Source: Liolophura sinensis (Eukaryota; Mollusca; Polyplacophora; Chitonida; Chitonidae). From it: DNA of 60,000 nt. How positions within the stretch are numbered: the stretch's first letter is position 1; each line of letters starts with the position of its first letter. The DNA is taken from NCBI RefSeq assembly GCF_032854445.1, contig NC_088301.1:17074018-17134017 (forward strand). Reading direction: 5' to 3'. A model generated the notes under the pieces. It worked only from the letters and a program-made list of their open reading frames with translations, was not told the DNA's origin and did not search any database. Position numbers and translations under genes: made by a program. Positions 1 to 10,719 of the stretch are shown here, piece after piece.

Positions 1-32
1 ATGTTTGTTAAAAAGTGATAGCGCAAACGGGA

Positions 33-580
33 TCAAGTGCAAAATCTTATTCTTTTAAAGACAGATGTGTTACTGAGTGGAATTTGTTCTAACCGCATGT
101 TGTAAACATGTTCATGCCTATCAGTATTTGCTGTGTACACGTCCCAGCTAATGAACGCACATCGGGCGTTTCTTCCTGTTCTAAAATTCGTTTGAATTTT
201 CCTCTTATCATACCAACTTATCAAACTGACTATATCTATTTGGAACGCCTTGCCCTCGACAGGTAAAAAATATCTGCTTGTCATCCTTATATACCAAAGC
301 GCATTACAAACGCACCAGAGGTAAAAAGTTAGGACGACTGTTTGCAATGCATACCACACAACGCCTTCTCATGAACACTATCAATCTGGATAACAGCTTG
401 TGGTATTCTACGCCACTCACGTCGCAAAACAAGTGCGAGATCTTTAACGTAGACGATTTTGTGTCGACGTGCAATCCGCTGTCCACGGTAGCCTCACAAG
501 TGCTTGATGGGCGATCGATAGAAGATAAGAGGGGGGGGGGGGTCCGTGGCTCAGTTGGTTACCGCGATAGCGCAGCGTAA
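33..580. other. Stretch with overlapping open frames on both strands
   Basis: A minus-strand frame (33-359, 108 aa) starts MWYALQTVVLTFYLWCVCNA, like a leader or membrane segment, then GRNARCAFISWDVYTAN. Plus-strand (278-580) and second minus-strand (304-486) frames overlap it. Splice borders were not convincing and no family is recognised. It could be an exon of a lineage-specific gene or chance. A run of G follows at about 531-542. Confidence 0.2.
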
Positions 581-797
581 TGACACAGGATTCTCTCACC
601 AATGCGTTCGCCGTGAGTTCAATTCCAGCATATGCTAGCTTCCTCTCTGGCTGTACGTGGGGGGGTCTGCCGGCAACCTGCGGATGGTCGTGGGTATCCC
701 CTCTGCCCGGCTTCCACCCACCATAATGCTGGCCGCCGTCGTATAAGTGAAATATTCTTGAGTATGGCGTAAAACACCAATCAAATAAATAAATAGA
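541..797 (+). repeat. SINE family A, full length
   Basis: This is the clearest full-length copy. A tRNA-like head has a box A-like 'tggctcagttggtta' and a box B-like 'gagttcaattcc'. The body has 'cggatggtcgtgggt' and 'ccataatgctggccgc', and the 3' end is 'acggcgtaaaacacc-aat' plus (aaat)n. It is a tRNA-derived, RNA polymerase III type SINE mobilised by LINE machinery. About 25 copies or pieces occur in the window. Confidence 0.9.
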
Positions 798-800
798 AGA

Positions 801-2155
801 TAAGACAGGCCAGGGCATAACAGGTACATTATTCTGTACCGGAAATCCATGGAAGCAAGTACTGTATGTGCTCTGGCATTGTCCTGTGACTGGCACACCG
901 CACACACTGAGCGGTGTTCTGTGATGAAAAGTGATTGCCTCAAACCATCACACTTCCGCCACCCTATCGATCAGTCTGTGCAGCACAATCATCAAAATAA
1001 CATTCACCACCGAAACACCAGACAGGTATACACCCACTGGCGTTCGTGAAGTGAAATTCGTCAGAGCAGAGAACGCCATGTCAGCGTCGAATTAACCACT
1101 GTCTCTTCAGTCTTGTGCTAGTACAGTCGTGACATCCAAACGTTGTTGCTATAGCCCTCAAATTCAATTAAGGCAATGGCGCGTTCCCAGTTCCTTGGGT
1201 GTCTATCGCGGCACTACCCCATTCCTGCACCCAAAAGCAATGAATTTGTGTGCTTTTGTGGTGTAAAAAGATGTTTCCAGTACTTTACCCTATTGCGTTT
1301 TTGGTGACGACTCTCACAAAGGCTATGAAACCTGACAACATCTTCGGATCTTCCTTAACTTCTAACTACAGATATCCGCGTTGTTATTCTCAAATTATCA
1401 TGATATTTTCATGGATTCATGTTGGTGCGTTTTAAAAGCGGGTCAGAATGTATTAAATACTGTGGTGGTCTATAACATGATCTTGTAAATTGTTTTTGAA
1501 CGTCTTGAAATCAAAGCATTGCTGTAACCTTTCTCTAAATAGTTCATTGTCAGTTAACAACTACGTTTAAAATTTATCGTTCACCATTCGATAAGAGGCC
1601 AACCAGTCTACGATTCGGACTTCTTCTAAATCAAAAGGCTTGCAGAGCACCGGACCAGCAGTCTATGTGACACTGAATAAAAGTTTGTCTAAACACACGG
1701 GCCGGAAGATTAGCGGTGAAACACTCATGATTTACACAGTAAAACACACGGAATTATTTGTAAGGACATTTGGTACAAAGCCGCTGTGAAATGTTGCACT
1801 AAACACATGGTTACAAAGTTTATAGTGTAGAGTTTAGTCCTTGAAAAATAACGGTGACTGTGAAAAGGAGTGTATAAATAGGCACATTTTCTAGTTTAAA
1901 CTTATGTGAGAAAGCTCCCTCATTAAGCAACCTATTGTAAACCAGTGTTAGAGAAAATGGTTCCTTGAGAGCATACTGTATTCCCAGAGTAAGCTACACT
2001 ACTTTCTGATGTGTTATGGTAGACATGCAGTGTACATGTACATTCTGGCATTTTGTTTTTCACAAATTCCAAAACATCTTTTTACTTTGTCTTTCTATAT
2101 GAGAAAAAAATCTGCGTGCATTGGGTCTTATATTCTTTACATTTAACAGCTTTCC
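801..2155. other. Non-coding, nothing recognised
   Basis: Only short open frames without splice context or motifs were seen. The composition is AT-rich. Confidence 0.6.
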
Positions 2156-2159
2156 TGAG

Positions 2160-2335
2160 GTCAAAAAAATGAACCCTGGGAAAACACCCGACCACACGCA
2201 AGTTGTTGACGGACTTTCCAACATACGCGCATGAGCTGGACTTGAACTCACTGCAAACGCAGATACAGTGGAATGCCAAGGGAAGCCAGACTCGAGCGAA
2301 TAACCTAATTGGCTATGGTCTGGTGTTCCTCCAGC
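2160..2335 (-). repeat. SINE family A, diverged
   Basis: Diverged body, then 'gagctggacttgaactcac' (reverse of box B) and a decayed tRNA-like head. Confidence 0.65.
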
Positions 2336-2810
2336 TTCACTAGGTCTAGTGTTATTTCTCACTTCGCTGTAGGGAATCTGTTGATTGCATTCAGTACTAC
2401 ATGTAGTAGTTCCACCCAGTTATAGGTTGGTCATAACTGGGTCATCCAATGAAATCTCTCGGCACATGTCTTCTCGTCATACACAGATTGTACATACATC
2501 GACATAGCATTGTATCATGTGACTTGCTAAATTGCCTGGCACACTTAAAACACACAGTCTGATTAGTCAGAGTGCTTTCTTCGCTCTGTTACTTCAGTTG
2601 TCGCAAGGTGATACTCTTACGCTGACTTCAAGATATCCAGCAAAGAGATGACCTCTGTCGTGAATTGTAGTGACTCTGTCGTGAAAGGCGTGAATTGTGG
2701 CCTTCCGATAGAAAACATTGATTTTCTCGGTGGAAAAAAGTACTCAGCAATATCTGTAAAACCATTTGTCTTTGCTTCTGGAATAACGAATACCATAACG
2801 AAATCATGAA

Positions 2811-3008
2811 GAGATCTTACACTTAAGTCAAAATTTCACACCCTTACAAAATTTTTATTTATGTAACTAAGTCAAAATATTGCTTGGCATCGTAAGTTCT
2901 GTGTAAGTTATTGCACAACAAATTTCAGCTAAGCGCTCTGGAAGAAACATACAAAATTTAATTTTTGAAGTTTTGGCTTAAGTCTAAGATTGCTTCGTGA
3001 TCCCGGGA
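2811..3008. repeat. MITE-like element, family M1 copy 1
   Basis: The ends are inverted: 'gatcttacacttaagtc' on the left and 'gacttaag'-type 'cttaagtctaagattgc' on the right, next to 'gatcccgggacc'. A second copy lies at 58995-59205 with the same ends and length. No coding capacity; a non-autonomous DNA transposon is likely. Confidence 0.6.
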
Positions 3009-3017
3009 CCAAAAGTA

Positions 3018-3149
3018 TTAGAGACCAATAGGTAGAAGATACAAATTTAACTTGTAACTTTTAACTTCAGACTAGAATATGTAACTAATTGTCCTTTGAA
3101 GTTTCAAGTTAGAAGTTACAGCTTGTAATTTTCTATTAAAGGTCTCTAA
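3018..3149. repeat. Foldback (inverted repeat) of about 55-bp arms
   Basis: The left arm starts 'ttagagacc' and runs to 'taacttttaacttcag'. The right arm ends 'ggtctctaa' after 'gaagtttcaagttagaag'. The arms pair with mismatches around a loop of about 25 bases. It abuts M1 copy 1, so it may be part of a compound element. Confidence 0.55.
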
Positions 3150-3570
3150 TGTCGAAAGAAAACTAATACCATAAATAACATAAATATGTGAAGTTATCTG
3201 AAGCTTTATCTTAAAGGAAAGCAGAACTTTCATTACATCTGAATGGATTTTTCATCCCACGAAGTCACCCCACCAGTTTACCAGTCACCGAGCTTAGGTT
3301 GTGGATATCTGCAAATAAAAGATGGGTTAGTGGCAAATTGAGATAAAATTTAGGGAGACATTTAGGGAGAAATAATTTATCATCACGGACAGAAATATGT
3401 TACAGATAATGTATAAATACATATTGTCCTGTTTAAATATACATGTAAATTTCCCACACGTGGCGCTCAGATACTCAACAAATATATAGGTGTGTTCGAT
3501 TGTGGTCGATCAGTTATTGTCAAGAGTGGTTGCAGATGGTGAACAACATGAATGTAATTTTTTAAAGATA

Positions 3571-5186
3571 TATATATCGGTTGGGCATAAAAAATGGGCC
3601 GTACTTTGACACTCAATATCTCCGACAACCTCTTCAGTCAGCTTCTAAAAATTTACACTCAAAAGCCATTATGTCGTAGGTATGCAGATCAAATTTCAAT
3701 TTCAATTTCATCCATTAAGAGTTCATGAGACCAAAATCAAAACAGAGTCAAAAACGCATGTTCCGGACATTTCAAAACGATGTTCTATCTTGTTTTACTT
3801 GAAAAGGTGATCAGTCTTTTCGGTAGACGGCTCGCAAACCGTTCTTCCCTGAACTGATCGAGTCCCGAATCTCCGTAAGAGTAATTTTTCCCCAGCAGTC
3901 CTTGATGCATGCTTTTCGTTCAACCTCAGTGAATTTTTCCGTGCGACCCTCATAAACCTTCTCGCTCAGAGAATTTCACACAGAGTAGGCCATGTGATGG
4001 CAGTCAGGGCTCTGCGGTGGCCACTCTTCCTTAGTTATGAAGGAGTCACTTCCTCAAGATGCTGCTGTGTTGCACGGCTAGCATGGGATGGCGCGCTGTC
4101 TTGCTGGAGGACATTTTTCGGTATCACCGGCGAAAATCATGGAGAAGGCCACGATCGAGAAGTTTCATGTAATTTCGGAATTCACCTTAGACTTTTCGGT
4201 ATCAATAAAATGTATGTGGGTTTTCCCGCACCAACAAACTTCGCCAGAAATCATCAACTTCTATGTAAACCATCTTGATTCATGGTACAGCCTCTTGACA
4301 TAAATATCCCGCTTTCTTTTGTCATAAATGCAATCGTTCCATCTATTACGCGCAATCTCAAATGGAAAGTTTTTTTTCCTCCACTACGCCAATTTTCTTC
4401 ACCTTCTCCGTCAAAAGGTTATCATCAAGGTTTCTACAGTGCGTTTTTCTTTCCTGTCGAACCGTTTGATCCCCTCTTGAAGTCCATATTCGCCTGACCG
4501 ATTTTAATCCCAGTTCTTTTGTCACATTTTTCACAGAAGTCCGAGATACTCCAAGGTTCCAAACAATCTGTCTCTGCGATTTGTGAGTGCCGGGATTGTC
4601 TTCCTGGGAGCAAAGTGCTTCTTCCACATCCTGAAGATTTTCTTCCGGTTCTTGGTCGTCCACTGCCTGACTTCCTTTCTAGAGAACCTGTCCTTTCTAA
4701 CTTTCTGATCACAATGTTAACGGAACTTTTGTTCCAATTTTCATCGAGAATTCTTTGACATTTTTTGCCCCTCTCCAACCCTTTTTAGTGAAACATGTTG
4801 CGATCAGTTCCTTGTCCACCGCAGAGAAAACCATCTTGATTCAGAAAAATTTGTGCCTATCTGGCAGAAGGGTTTCTTTGACACTAGAGCCAGACAGTTT
4901 TTCCGAACGACACTTGACTGACGCGTGTCACACAGGTGCAGCGCGCGCTGTACTCATGACACCTTACAGGTGATACAATGTGGGTCACCGGAACGTGCGT
5001 TTTCCAGGCTATGTTTTCATTTTGAACCCGTGGACAGACTACTCGAGCTATGACCTTGAAAACTGGTCAGTATATTAACAAAGTCATGTTATCTGAATAA
5101 CTAAAGTTTAAAAGGGTTTGAACAAAGGATAATGAAGCAATGCCGCATCAAATTGCGGCCCATTTTTCATGCCCACCAGATATATA
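3571..5186 (-). mobile_element. Mariner-type DNA transposon, decayed, about 1.6 kb
   Basis: The terminal inverted repeats match: 'ggttgggcataaaaaatggg' on the left (from about 3579), and the reverse complement of 'cccatttttcatgcccacc' on the right. Between them a transposase is spread over several minus-strand frames. Size and layout fit Tc1/mariner elements. The right end carries an extra inner palindrome (gccgcatca/attgcggc). Flanking TA duplications could not be confirmed. Confidence 0.8.
3800..4850 (-). pseudogene. Mariner transposase pseudogene
   Basis: Pieces in order on the minus strand: FSAVDKELIATCFTKKGWRG (helix-turn-helix start, near 4830-4770), SVNIVIRKLERTGSLERKSG then SGRPRT (linker and second HTH, near 4720-4650), EDNPGTHKSQRQIVWNLGVS (about 4600-4540), a KTARHP region standing where the catalytic D of 'QQDSAP' belongs, a decayed WPP-x-SPD block near 4040-4000, and a C-terminus with SEKVYEGRTEKFTEVE. 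Several frame changes and stops separate them, so no intact transposase can be made. Confidence 0.78.
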
Positions 5187-5384
5187 AATCCTTGTTACTA
5201 ACTGGAGGTCATTTTTGTTTTCATGGTACATGAAAATGGAAACATTTGTTGGCTCAAAACAATCCTTTCTCAAGTCAAACACTTCGTTGTTTTCTTCTTG
5301 AACATATGACGTAGTTCTATTAGCCAATTAAACGCCATTTTATCTCAGACGTGTGGCAGAGATGTTCTAAAAATTAATCTGTTA

Positions 5385-5600
5385 ATTTTAACGAATAGTT
5401 TATTGTCTGAGGGATGCTGGAAATTATTTTGTTATCGTGGCAGAGTATTCTGTTATTGCGGCAGATTATATTCTGTTAAACATAGCACGCATATTCTATA
5501 AATTCAACACAAAGACTGTACTACACTAACATGATACTGTGATGAACAGGACACAGTATCTTTTTATAATTACAGAATATCTTCTGGCATCACTAATACA
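5385..5600. repeat. MITE-like element, family M2 copy 1
   Basis: The body shares 'attctataaattcaacac', 'gatgaacaggacacagtat' and a 3' 'ggcatcactaata' with the element at 21640-21830. The ends carry 'gttaattttaac'. No coding capacity. Confidence 0.6.
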
Positions 5601-6240
5601 ACAGCCCTTTTGTCGCTCATCGTTACTTTGAACATAATCGTGGTTTATACTTACTGACACATCTGCCGCTGACATTGATGAACAGATGGCAGCACACCAC
5701 ATCCTTCTCCGGGCAAGGAGCCTCCACAGACTGCTTGTAATATTCCCTCGCGTAAGTGACAACCTCCCTTAGGTGGAGAGGATACTATAGGTAAGGTTTT
5801 ATACATTAGATATTGGAAATTCAGTAATTCTACTTAATTGTTCCGTTGTGTTAAGATTGTTCCAGCCGTGTCCTAAATATGAACCCGCGGTCGAAGCTGT
5901 TGTTTCAGTGCAATAATTATTGTTATACACAAACGTTGTCTTCTTGCACAAAAACCGTAATTGTGGTTTATAGAATCGCAAGCATGATATAGAGTCCTAA
6001 TTACACTGAACGTAATCGCAGTTATGCTGAACGGTGTACGTGTTTGTGGTGTACTGAATCTATGTTTATCGCCTACAGGAATACATCAAACTACAAGCGT
6101 GGCAACTTCCTACACAAAACGATGCATGCTATTAGATTGCCCTCAGACAAATCAAATTGCTGAGGAAAGTTGGAAATTATGGAGGTGAATCGAAATTAGC
6201 TGTTCGCTAATTTATGCCGTGGGTGCATAAATATGTTGTA
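5601..6240. other. Non-coding, nothing recognised
   Basis: No motif-bearing open frame or repeat was recognised. Confidence 0.55.
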
Positions 6241-6242
6241 TG

Positions 6243-6350
6243 GTACTCATTTATTTGATTGTTGTTTAACACCATACTCAAGAATATTTCACTTTCAAGA
6301 CGGCGACAACCAGTATGGTGGGGGGACTCCGGGGCTGTCACCGGTTACAT
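6243..6350 (-). repeat. SINE family A, 3' part
   Basis: Reads 'actcaagaatatttcac' then 'cagtatggtgggggg'. It is the 3' body of family A in reverse orientation; the tRNA-like head is lost. Confidence 0.75.
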
Positions 6351-6674
6351 TTGACCATTTGTCAATTATCACACAGACGTCTATGTTCTGGTTTCATCAC
6401 ATATATTGTAGTCCTGCATAAACCGGTATTCTATTGGTGGATTAAGCATCAGGGAGGCCTGTTCACTTTGCATTGCTACAATGTGTTTGTATATTAAATG
6501 CGTACATTTGCTACCCTGTAAGCATTTACATAAAAGTTAAAGTAAAACTTAAACATGTGGATTGACAAGATCCTATTTCACATGTAAATGTTACCACTTT
6601 CCAACTATCACACTGTTATCGCTGCCCAGGGTTAACTGTGTATGTTTTGGTATTAATATACTCATTCTGGTTTC

Positions 6675-6834
6675 CAACGATTACCAAGTAGTCAAAGAAG
6701 ATATCGTTTGGTTTTTACCGATAACGGTTTTCGTAACGTGCTCATCGTCATTTTCGTTGCGTATGATTGCCAAGTAGTAAAAGAAGATATAGTTTGGTAT
6801 TTACCGATAACGGTTTTCGTAACGTGCGCATCGT
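6675..6834. repeat. 86-bp tandem duplication
   Basis: 'ccaagtagtcaaagaagata' at 6684 recurs at 6770, and both units continue into 'taccgataacggttttcgta'. Offset is 86 bp with few differences, so the duplication is fairly recent. It runs directly into the possible exon at 6877. Confidence 0.85.
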
Positions 6835-6876
6835 CGCCAGCCCCAAAGTCCGCAGTGAGACGAACCGGCCCGATAG

Positions 6877-7085
6877 TTACTCCGATGTGTTGTCACTCGT
6901 TTGGAGGATCTGGACTTGGTTACAACGCTCGTCGGCACATTTCGGCAACACGTGTTCGCCCTGTATCAGAAACATTCAAATCTTGATTATGAAATAATTC
7001 GATGTACAGAAAAAGCAAATCATTTAGTGGTCGATTCCGATATACCGTTAACTTTGATGGGAAAACATACACGAGGAAATCCAGG
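6877..7085 (+). CDS. Possible exon, unknown function
   Basis: The frame is open after a 'gatag' and ends at a good donor (CCAGG|gtatgt). It reads LLRCVVTRLEDLDLVTTLVG, then FRQHVFALYQKH, DYEIIRCTEKANH and IPLTLMGKHTRGNPG. The composition looks protein-like. The frame just upstream (6767-6900) also reads plausibly (VASPKVRSETNRP) but is one base out of register, so this may be a frameshifted pseudogene. No family is recognised. Confidence 0.3.
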
Positions 7086-7145
7086 GTATGTATGTGTGTA
7101 GGCTTAGGTAACAGTTGTAACAGTTTTTCAGTCATATGACAACGA

Positions 7146-7455
7146 ATGAATGAATGAATGCTTGGGGTTTTAGGTCGTACTTAGCAATGTTTCAGTTCCA
7201 TAACGTCGAGGGGTCATTTAGTATGTGTACACGTGTCTTCTTGTGGCAGAGTGAGTTTATGCCGCCAAAGTGCTACCGCCACTGAAATATCATGCCGAAG
7301 ACAGCAGACGTGACACCCCCACCTAGTCACATTACACTGACACAGGGCCAGCCATGCAGTCATGTTTCCTTGCTCTAACCTCTCAGTGCTGAGCGCCAAA
7401 CGAGGCAGCACAAAGCACCATTCTAAAAGTCTTTGGTTCCAGGACTGTAAAGTGT
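7146..7455 (-). repeat. SINE family C
   Basis: Starts with (gaat)n, then 'ggtcgtacttagcaatgttt', 'gccgccactgaaatatcatg' (7261-7293 region) and 'ctctcagtgctgagcgcc'. Shares its 3' end with family B but has a different middle. Confidence 0.75.
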
Positions 7456-7989
7456 CATGAGAGGCTACACAAGGAAAACGATGAAACTTTAGATAAATGG
7501 CCCTACTTTCATTCAGCAGGTATTGAGAATAAGCAGCCAATACAGGTAGTTACTTATTTCCTTCGTGTTTAACGCCGTCATCACTTTTTCTCCGAAATGA
7601 AGGCGGTCATGATTATGGTGCAGGAAACCAGAGTTCCCTTGCCTCACCGACCTTCGCCAGATATCTATCAAAAATCCTAACTAAATGCCGCAGTCAGAAC
7701 GAGCGAGAGCTTGATCCTAATTACCTGCGATCTCATTGGTCAAGGTTCTGATATATTCTGGCAGTCAGATCGGTTTTAAGGATATGAGTCTGCTAGATCA
7801 CGTGCTGCATATATAAAGCTCTGACGTCACGCAACGGAGCCGAAATTAAGACCAAAATTAGTAACAAACCAAGCGGGAGTGCTCATTTTCATATGCAGAA
7901 ATATAAACAGGGCAGTACAAGCCAGGTCCGACAATACGGATTTTAGGCTATTGTGAAAATGGTACAGTGTATTTACAGAGAATAGCTCA

Positions 7990-8193
7990 CCCTTTAGCGA
8001 CGGTGGTGACCATACGTTTAACGGGCTCGGGCAGATCATCTTCTTTAGCAAGCGCCAAGACTTTGCGATCTTCGTCTGATAACTGGCCGTTTGTTCTCAA
8101 CCTTTGTAGAACTCTCAACACAGACGAAGTGTCGGCAATACTATAGCCGACGACGCCGAGTAGAAAAGCAAGGAAAATGAGCCTTAGTTTCAT
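7990..8193 (-). CDS. Small secreted peptide precursor, single or first coding exon
   Basis: The product is 68 aa: a signal peptide (MKLRLIFLAFLLGVVGYSIA) then a charged mature part ending PVKRMVTTVAKG. The ATG at 8193 has A at -3. A longer reading frame upstream starts only with TTG, so this start is preferred. The peptide has no cysteines. Dibasic KR near the C-terminus could be a cleavage site. The stop TGA overlaps a consensus donor (AAAGG|gtgagc), so the exon may instead splice to another exon. No homologue is recognised; a neuropeptide-like or other short secreted protein is possible. Confidence 0.55.
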
Positions 8194-8772
8194 ATTGTTC
8201 TCAAAGTCTTGCAAGAGTTCCAATTGGCCAGTGGCTTACGAAATTGGCTAGCTGGTTAGGTGACCTATTTTGCAATAGATAATCTAGACTTATACACCTG
8301 TGACATGGTCACGTTTTCTCGGCCCGCCGTTATAGGACTCACAGTTGTGCAAAGCTGGAACCTCTGCACTAAATACAGAATATTCTGCTGAGGCAAAGAT
8401 TGGAGAGGTATGGACCACTCAAAAGCAGCGCTACAGTAAAGTTTCAGGAGGCTTGTCTCAAACTTCGACGCATAAATATTCCAAATAACCGATTCTTAAC
8501 ACTAGTACAATACATGTATCCATGTAATTTATAGATCATTGCGCGAGCTTCAGTTTTGAGGACCACGTGCGGCAGGCAATACTAAATACATACAAATGAC
8601 TGATGGGGTGCAGTGAAATAAGCAAAGTCAGATCACGGCGTCACAGCGGATGGTATTTTATATCTACACTGTAACTGTTAAGAGCTTTTTAACGTCAGCA
8701 TCTTAAATGGTTAACTTGTTGATAGATTTTTTTTGTACACATTGTATACTTTACATATAAATACATGCCAGC

Positions 8773-9141
8773 ATAACTCCTACTCTCAGCAAATGGTAGA
8801 GCGTCCGCTTCGGGACCGGTAGATCCAGGATCAATCCTTGATCGAGTCACACCTAAGACTTTAAAAGAGGAAGTTGTAACTTCCTCGCTTGGCGTTCGGC
8901 ATGAAGGGGATAGTGCAACGACTGGTTGACCCATATCAGTATAATGGCTTGGGCGGGGCGGCTTACTTGCCTTCGGTAAGTCGTCTCAGTGATGCAGCAC
9001 TAAATAAAAGAGCGGTGGAAATCCGTCCTGCAACAAGGAGGCACATTACACGTGCATGCACCCTAATGATTCCTTCGTCGTCATATGACTGAAAAATTGT
9101 TGAGTACGACGTTAAACCCCAAGCACTCACTCACTCACTCA
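8773..9141 (+). repeat. SINE family B, full length
   Basis: tRNA-like head with 'caaatggtagagcgtccg' and box B-like 'ggatcaatccttga'. Body 'cttcctcgcttggcgttcgg', then 'gtcgtcatatgactgaaaaa' and 'gagtacgacgttaaacccca', ending in (actc)n. Nearly identical to the reverse-oriented copy at 33473-33823. Confidence 0.88.
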
Positions 9142-9149
9142 GCAAATGG

Positions 9150-10060
9150 ACCCCTATGCAAACGTATGCATGCTATTACCATATCTGCACAGGATTATCG
9201 TTATTCGGCTGTTGTTCAGCAACACTAGTGTCACACTACAAACCCTACAGTTCATGCATGTATGTGTGAATAGATTCATTCTCCAGGTTCATGCATTTGT
9301 ATATAATTATATTTAGAGAATTCATAGCATGGCGGTCACCAGTGCATGTTTTCGGAGTTTTTCTGGACTACATCCAAAATAATTGGCGATCAGACAAGGT
9401 CAACGCCTTTTAATTTTAGACGGCACGGTTAGTGTTTAGCGGTTAACGGATAAGTTGTTGTATCAGAGACTACATTTACAAAATGAGACAAAGCCCCAGA
9501 GGCAGTCTCCGCCCAAGGTTCACGTTTACAAAATTTTTTTCGTAAAAGACTCGGTCTATTTTATAGTGCCAATAGGTGATGTCATTTGCGAGAAAGATTA
9601 AGAAAAAAAAAGTGCGCCCAATGGAGGGCCGCTGTTATATTAAGTAGAGTGTATAGTGCGGTGAGTGTAAATTGTACACTTGTTGGTCTACATTTAAAGG
9701 TTAAAAAAATTCACACCATATCTACCCAGATTAAGGTACTGAAGAAAGGGAGACCAGATTTGTTTTGAGCGGAAATTGATTTTCTAACGCCATACTGAAA
9801 AATTTTTAACTTTTCTGATGGTGGTCGGCCTTAAGGGCGTAGGAAACTTGGAATGTCTGGCTCAAACCACGGATTTTTGGTTAAGTAGTGACGACCTTTC
9901 CAGCATGTGACCAGTCATAGACCGGTAGACCTGAAATACCTGTTAGATTGCCCGAGGGTTACCATCGTGCTACATAGTACACAAGTCCGCGTAATGCAAT
10001 ACCACAGTGCATCATAGCAGTAAGAAACGTGTAAGGTATGTATGCTTGCGATTTTACATT
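9150..10060. other. Non-coding, nothing recognised
   Basis: Short AT-rich frames only. No splice context or family motif. Confidence 0.55.
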
Positions 10061-10064
10061 GTAT

Positions 10065-10440
10065 TTAATTTTTCAACCATCTGACGACGAGGTATCATTA
10101 GGTATGTACTACTTGCAAAAACTAGGTCTTGTGGCATGTCAAGTCCTTGACTAAGTTCTGCCGATACTGAAGTATCATGCCGACTACACCAGACCAGACA
10201 CCCCGACCAGACACCCCGACCAGACATGATGCGGACGCCGGGTCAACTAGCCCGGTTTCCTTGCTTGAATCTCTGCGCTAAGAGTGGCAGATGCAATTAC
10301 CATTTTTGAAAGTTTGGTTTGACTCAGCTGGGTTTGACCATGGGTCTTCTCACTTTGAATGAATGAATGGTTATGGGTTAACGCCACACCGGCAATTTTC
10401 AGCCAGATCTTTGCTATCCCACTTTGACGCGGACGCTCCA
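10065..10440 (-). repeat. SINE family C, rearranged
   Basis: 'gaagtatcatgccga', 'ggtttccttgcttgaatctc' and 'taccatttttgaaagt' match family C. A 13-bp unit 'ccagacaccccga' is repeated in tandem at about 10194-10227. The 10360-10400 part ('gaatgaatgaatggttatgg') looks like a second SINE tail joined to it. Confidence 0.65.
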
Positions 10441-10719
10441 ACACTTAGGCCACCGAAGAGGTGGAATGAATGATAATGGCGTGACGCCACATCGGCGGTA
10501 TATCAGCCTTATCGTGGCGACGAAAGACGTTGAAACGGTTAATGTATTTAGTAATCTCCTTTCAAAAACAACATCGCCGGTGACTTCCATTAATCTTTCA
10601 TTCAAATCGCCACAATCTCAGTTTTGCATTCAACAGGTTATCCACTCAGCAGTGGGTCGAGGGCGGATGAAGGATATACGCGGCAGAGGTCCGACCATCA
10701 TAGCCTAGACCACGGTTTA

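Noticed and set aside
444-943. Two long minus-strand frames
   Set aside because: They lie across the full-length SINE at 541-797 in antisense, so the reading is a by-product of the repeat.
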